DNA of 64,000 nt, from contig OY856412.1 of assembly GCA_963693085.1 (NCBI GenBank), positions 1,059,976,244-1,060,040,243 of the forward strand, written 5' to 3'. The notes beneath the pieces were generated by a model. That model did not search any database. It was not told the DNA's origin and saw only the letters and a list, made by a program, of their open reading frames with translations. The stretch is from Alisma plantago-aquatica. Lineage: Eukaryota > Streptophyta > Magnoliopsida > Alismatales > Alismataceae. Below are positions 58,854 through 64,000 of this stretch, in pieces (within the stretch, counting starts at the first letter, position 1; every line of letters begins with the position of its first letter). The position numbers and the translations under genes were made by a program.

Positions 58854-59697
58854 CATACCTTGTTGGTGTACGTGGAGTTCATCGTTGATCCCAAGGCTAA
58901 AAGTCATTTCTCATATTTTAGGGCCTCAATAACTTCTAGATAGGTTGTTGGTTTATCATCTTATGACCGACTCACCACCCTTCTGAGTTATAAGATATCA
59001 TAATCTTTAAAGCTCAAGGCGTGTTCTACCATATCTATGAGTTTTGTATTACATAAGGATCTTGAGATTCCACAACAATTTGTGATTCTCCTTGTTCCTA
59101 CTGTACCTCTTTTAGGTTCAATATTTTATTGTTGGTCTAGAACTTTTTAAGTTTTACTTTTTCCCACCGATTCCTTTGGAATTAAATTCCCTTTATGAAT
59201 ATAACTATCATGGCAACAAACACTTTGTTTATCATATTGGAATATAAAAGTAGTATTCAATGAAATAACATGTATGTGGTTTGTGGATAAAACTTTTCAA
59301 GAAACTATTTTCTTAAGCAAGCTTTACTTCCTAATACTAATAAAAGATATATCGGGACACTTCCCATGCCATATCTCATATGATGTCTTTTGAACATTTT
59401 AGCTGATACATTGTTTTAATGTAAAGCATGTACCAAAAGTAAATGGCAAGATCCATTAGATTTTTTTATAATCACACCATGATTTAACAAGGTGTGATTC
59501 CTTTGTTATGATGCATCATTATGTTTTAGGCACATTCCATTGTGATACACTATCACAATCTCTATTGAAGGTCCTCAAACTCTTGGTTTAAAATATTTCA
59601 TATCGATCATATCAAAGTATCTTAATATTTTAACCAAGTTTATTACGCACTTCATTTTTTATTTCCTTGAACACTTCAAAAGATTCATACTTGTCAC
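58854..59697 (-). pseudogene. Copia integrase continuation, inverted
   Basis: From about 59690 leftwards: KYESFEVFKEIKNEVRNKLG, SVSQWNVPKT (59560), SYEIWHGKCPDISF (59380), and the integrase-RT linker with TTYLEVIEALKYEK and STMNSTYTNKV (58940-58860). Order and motifs match the copia integrase after the FTDDYSRYG box. Several stops. Confidence 0.8.
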
Positions 59698-60990
59698 TTG
59701 ATAAGTGAGACTGAGAAATGTATGGCCATACTCATGTGACTCAACATGTGATATGTGAGATCACATGCATCTCACACAGTATGTTCTAGTTTAAGGATCA
59801 TAGATTGAATGTTGAAGAGGATGACGATTTCATGCCTCGAGTTCAATCCATATATCAATGACAAAGGAACTATACGATCAAGTAACATTGATCACAAATT
59901 GTAGGTCAAAGTTATTCTCCAACTTTCCAATTACTTGGGTAGAAATGATGTGTTGCTAGATATCGTTCATTGCTTGTGATGTGATAAGTTGGTTATGGAC
60001 ATTCACTACCAATGTAATTTGGGACCTATAGGGTCACACACAAAGGATACACTTAGACTGAGAGTTTACTCATGAATATGGTTTAACTTGAGTACTAAAG
60101 TGTTTTTCTATTCAAATTGAACAACATTGGTTGTATATTGGCTGATTGAATTTGAACCGCTAGGTTCATAGATGAACCACCTGGTTCAGATCATGAATCG
60201 ACCATTTCAAAGTGTGAAACAACCATTTCAATGATCAATATGACTGGATCAAAGATTGTTTATGATGTCATGGTGTACATTAATCGAATATAAATTGTCA
60301 AATACAATTGTGAATAGGAAACATAGTGAAACAACTGATTTAAGTGTTGACTTGGTCGTTTCATGTGTAAATTGACCAGTTCACTCATGAACCGACATGT
60401 TCATGGTTCGCATGTTCTGAAAATTCATGAAATTTTGTCTCTTCGACTCCCACTCAGACTAGAACTTCTGACCCTGACCCTCCTATAAATAGAGGGGTAG
60501 TTGAGGCTTTTTAGAGACACAACAATACTCTCTAAGAAGTTGTTGTACTCTCTAGTTGTGGTAACTAGAGAGCCTAATCAAGTCCTATATGTAAAAAGGA
60601 GGGATAACAAGGGAGGGAAAATCAACCCTAGTATGTTGACATTTGAAGGGACAACTCATTCTCGTTGGCTCTAGTAGCGTAACAGGAGTTCCCGGTGGTC
60701 CGTGTGGACTATGTAGAGGGGAGTAGGCCTTTTCCACCTTCTAGGAGGACACCATCAACCACCGACCATGGTGTTGCACCAGGAGGTTGTTGTCGACAAC
60801 TGCTCGAGTGTTGCTTGAAGAAGAAGCATACTATTGTAAGGATAAGTCACTGGATTTTCTCCAGGACTAGGTATATGTCTTGCAACCTTCATTCCCAGTT
60901 TATAGTTTTTATGTGATCTACTATCTTAGGGGAATACGACAGTTAATTTTTTTATTTCCACTGTCGTATCTGATACAATATTTCCTAACA
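59698..60990 (+). repeat. Distal part of the copia 3' LTR
   Basis: Matches 8101-9337 and then 53892-53989 as one uninterrupted sequence, ending CCTAACA at 60990. It lacks the CACTA element. GAACC...GGTTC inverted motifs at 60155-60200 are kept from the 5' LTR. An open frame at 60695-60916 has no homology. Confidence 0.85.
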
Positions 60991-63900
60991 CTTGTTTCTC
61001 ACTAATCGTATGTAAATACAATCTGATGTGGCTTGTAAATACACAATAGGTGTGAGCATAGTATAAATTCAAGATTCAATAATCATTCAAAATTTTGAAA
61101 AAAAAGTGGCATTCAAGTATCTTCTATAAAGTGTAGATAAAATTTGATGAATATTTGGTAAATGTTTGCCCATATTATCAGGAAAAATTAGATAAAACTC
61201 ATACAATACAATATGCATATATATTTACAAATTTTACATTTGTATGCATATGATAAAGACATTGATTTATGCTTTTATATATGCACACACGATTTTTTTA
61301 TTGATTCCCTATTCCACAATACCAAATCATATAATATGTTCTAAGTATATAAAAGAATTGTTTGGGAAATTTGGGAACAATCGACATAATTCATAAACTC
61401 ATGAATGATTCTTGGAACATGGGGACAGTATTGGTTTCTAACATTTTTGCACACCAAAAATGTGTGAATTATACACAAATAATTCATAAATATGGAGAAT
61501 TTTGTGACTACATGTGTACGGTTCTCATACATGTTGTATAATAGTGGTTATGTATGTTGTAGCACCAGAGGAAGGAGAAAATTTATTTTGGGAGACCAGA
61601 TATGCTCTAGCCTTGATAAGATTGGGTAACTTCTATCATAATCCCATTTATAAGGGATTCCCTTAAACAAGTATAAATAATTGAAGATATATGTGGTGTA
61701 TTCAATTAATATGATATGTTAATGTGGATATGGAAACTTTTAAATAGGATTTAGCTGGAAATGGAGGGGTTTGGATAAGTTACCCAACTTCTTAGGAGAT
61801 AAATGATGGTTTGGAAAGTAGGCTAGATCCCTTAGGTCAAGTTTTCCAAATTCATTAGTTTTTTCTGCTAAGATCTGATGGCATAAGATGATGACAACAT
61901 TCTTCTTTGCCTAATATTAGTAAGAAGTTTTTGCAAGGGAGGGCGATCACGTTTGAACCTTCTAGACTTATTTGTATGGAGGAAGGTTGAATAGAAGGAG
62001 TAACTAACATCGTATCCTTAAGCAAGAATTATAACTGCTCATCATGAAAGCAAGGAAAATAGAGGAGTTGAGGGGGATATAGGTGTCAATATTGTTCATC
62101 AGATATCAAGGGCTTCGAGTGACAAAAAAAATTTAACATTGCAACATTACATAAAAGAATACCAAAAATCCCATGTTATCGAGTTTAATTAAGGTGGCAA
62201 TAACTAAACATACCATATTTTGATACCATTACTCTCAACCTAGTTAAATTCTTTCAACATTATTCGTCGAGTTAATTATAAAAAAATTTACTTGAGCTCA
62301 GAATATTATTTTCAATGGATTTGTAGATCATTAATCCATCTTAGAATTAACCTTCTAGAAATACTTCTCTCATGTTTTGGGTTACTTAAAATCAATCATG
62401 AGACAATATGGGACTTTATGGTCAACCATATTGTATAGAGTTAAATTGTGATTAGACTTATTGATCTAGTATGGTTTTGAAATAATATGTAATCTGTTTA
62501 AGATTATTATATAACTTTAAGGGGATCAAAGAATTACAAGTTGGTTCTACACAAACTTGATGCTCTTCAATTCTAAGTTTTAAATCTTCAATCAAAGAAA
62601 GGATCTGATCAAGGATTAGGCATATGATCAGTTGGAGAACAAATGAAGTGAGTGATTCTCACCTCAATGGCCCCTACTTGTGAGTAGGATGGATACTATC
62701 TAGATGATGTAGATCCCTCTTAGAGCATATAAAATTCCAGGGTTCCCACTTCATCTATTATGTCATGTAGTTTTAAGTTGAGACTATCTAGTGACACTAA
62801 GATATATTTTTTCATATTAGTTATGTGCACATCGAATAAGACAAACTATCACTCAATCCTATGTGAGTTTAGACATTGGGAATCTAGTACATCATGAGAG
62901 CAGAGATAAAAGTGAATCTTGAACATGGTGAAGCGAAAGGATGTCCACAACAAATAAAGTCTTTGGCAAGAAAAATGATGAAAAATATGAGTGTGCAAAT
63001 TCGGAACTTTCATAAATCACCAATAAGAAATGGAAGTAGATGTGATATAAGAGTACATGTTGAGGATGACACATGCATGCCATTTAGAATACCGACTACT
63101 CCTCTAAAATCTCAAGTAGTATTATCTCTCAAACTCCTAAGCCTTTAGTACTTGCTTTGATATTTGTACAATCTTTTGAAATTAACAAGTATATGTAATC
63201 TTAGCACGGAGGTGATGCCTATCTCACGAGTTAGCACTATATAAAGAACAAATAGTGTAACTAGTACGTTGGGTCCGCACTCATCCATAAGGGCATGCTG
63301 CATACGCTTGCTTAAGAAACTAGCATATCTAGAGTCACCAACATCTATATAGAAGAATTATAGTTGTTTTGATGTCCTAACTCCCACCCCCACCCCTCCA
63401 AGATATGCTAGGGAAAGAAATGCGTGTTGGAGTATTGGATCGGTAAATAAATTAGTACTGATTTAGTAGGAGGGCTTGGATAAATACCATTCGAAGTGCT
63501 TCTATTATATAGGAAACATTATAAAGTAATATTCATGTACTTATCTTGAGCATCGATATTACTAGTCATACAATTAGTTATTGCATGGATATATGTATAT
63601 AGACAAATAAATACAATGATTCTAAACAAGGAAGGAACTCGAGTTACTATGAAACAAATGATATAAATAATATTGTTATATGTACTAGAAGTATAATATC
63701 CTCAATTTAAATCTAGGTAACAACGTCCACGATACCTTGATTTATGTAGCCATCATTTGGTTTAAAACTAGGGTTTGTATCTAAAACGGGGTTACAAATA
63801 TCTTCATTTAACGTTGTGATCAATGCCTCTTATTCCTTTGATTGTCATAGTAGGGTTTAATTCAAAAAGGTCGTTGCAATTACCAATTAGTACATCTGTT

Positions 63901-64000
63901 AATTAAGTTTATTGCAAGACATATTCTGATGACCTCCAGATAATAGACTGAGGGTTCCAAGAAGCTATGATATGTTCTGTAGAAATGATTTTGGACTGCA
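60991..64000. other. AT-rich sequence, no recognised feature
   Basis: About 3 kb right of the copia element. I see no transposon ends, tRNA or conserved protein. The longest frame, 62894-63148 plus (84 codons, starting MRAEIKVNLEHGEAK), has an equally open antisense frame and no family resemblance, so I do not call it a gene. Possibly flanking DNA or unrecognised old elements. Confidence 0.5.

Larger units (their letters stand above)
56766..59697 (-). other. Inverted segment of the copia element (~2.9 kb)
   Basis: It contains, on the minus strand from right to left, the missing integrase continuation, RT/RNase H remnants, a polypurine tract and the proximal 3' LTR. Flipping it would restore collinearity on both sides: integrase text at the left join and LTR text (…TATCTAGG then CCACTTAAATAAGTGAG in the 5' LTR) at the right join. 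The right breakpoint sits in TCACTTGATAAGTGA, a 6-bp-arm inverted repeat. Confidence 0.85.
7458..60990 (+). mobile_element. Ty1/copia retrotransposon, host of the nested cluster
   Basis: Plus-strand element. Its 5' LTR starts TGTTGG at 7458, is interrupted by the CACTA transposon at 9338-53891, and resumes to 53989. Then come an initiator-Met primer site (53991), a leader, gag (55358) and the start of integrase (to about 56765). The following 2.9 kb is inverted and holds the rest of integrase, remnants of RT/RNase H, the polypurine tract and the first third of the 3' LTR. The distal 3' LTR (59698-60990) is again in plus orientation. Without inserts the element is about 9 kb. No flanking duplication was found (acata on the left, cttgt on the right). 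Confidence 0.85.

Noticed and set aside
62894..63148. 84-codon frame as a host gene
   Set aside because: No family resemblance, an open antisense frame of similar length, and no supporting splice or promoter signals.

Overview
This window is nuclear DNA of a flowering plant, and essentially all of the sequence I can explain is transposable elements. I found no host gene, tRNA, rRNA or CRISPR array. The plant assignment rests on element types: an Athila-like and a Tekay/Del-like Ty3/gypsy retrotransposon, a Ty1/copia element with an initiator-Met primer site, a CACTA transposon with a TNP2-type transposase and a Ulp1-like domain, hAT-type and Tourist-like elements, and a plant telobox cluster. 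I cannot name the species. The AT-rich background and deep nesting suggest a gene-poor, probably heterochromatic region.

Layout. (1) 1-~7172, minus strand: left-truncated Athila-like element (RT and protease, gag, primer site, 5' LTR). (2) 7458-60990: a Ty1/copia element that contains almost everything else. Its 5' LTR (7458-9337 plus 53892-53989) is split by a CACTA transposon at 9338-53891; the copia 3' LTR (near 60891-60900) preserves the uninterrupted site. (3) The CACTA element carries transposase and Ulp1-like genes and was itself hit twice. First, a Tekay/Del-like element (11909-26438, minus) split its transposase; that element then received a 237-bp Tourist-like MITE in one LTR and a 1.49-kb hAT-like element in its chromodomain. 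Second, a non-coding LARD-like element (32495-52617, TSD acttt) split the Ulp1 gene between its catalytic His/Asp and Cys parts. (4) A younger LTR element (38367-50700, TSD aaaac) sits in the right LTR of that LARD. It has two 5.4-kb LTRs around 1.47 kb of internal DNA that encodes only an intact 416-residue Gag. (5) The 3' half of the copia element has a 2.9-kb inversion (about 56766-59697) with breakpoints in integrase and in the 3' LTR; a 724-bp hAT-like element sits inside the inverted part. (6) 60991-64000 is AT-rich and unrecognised.

Insertion order is readable: copia, then CACTA, then Tekay and LARD, then MITE/hAT and the Gag-only element. LTR-pair divergence judged by eye fits this order, strongest for copia and lowest (about 2 percent in the stretch compared) for the Gag-only element. 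Only that element looks recently mobile. Its LTR and gag are recognisably related to the dead Tekay copy in the same window, so it was probably mobilised in trans by an autonomous relative elsewhere.
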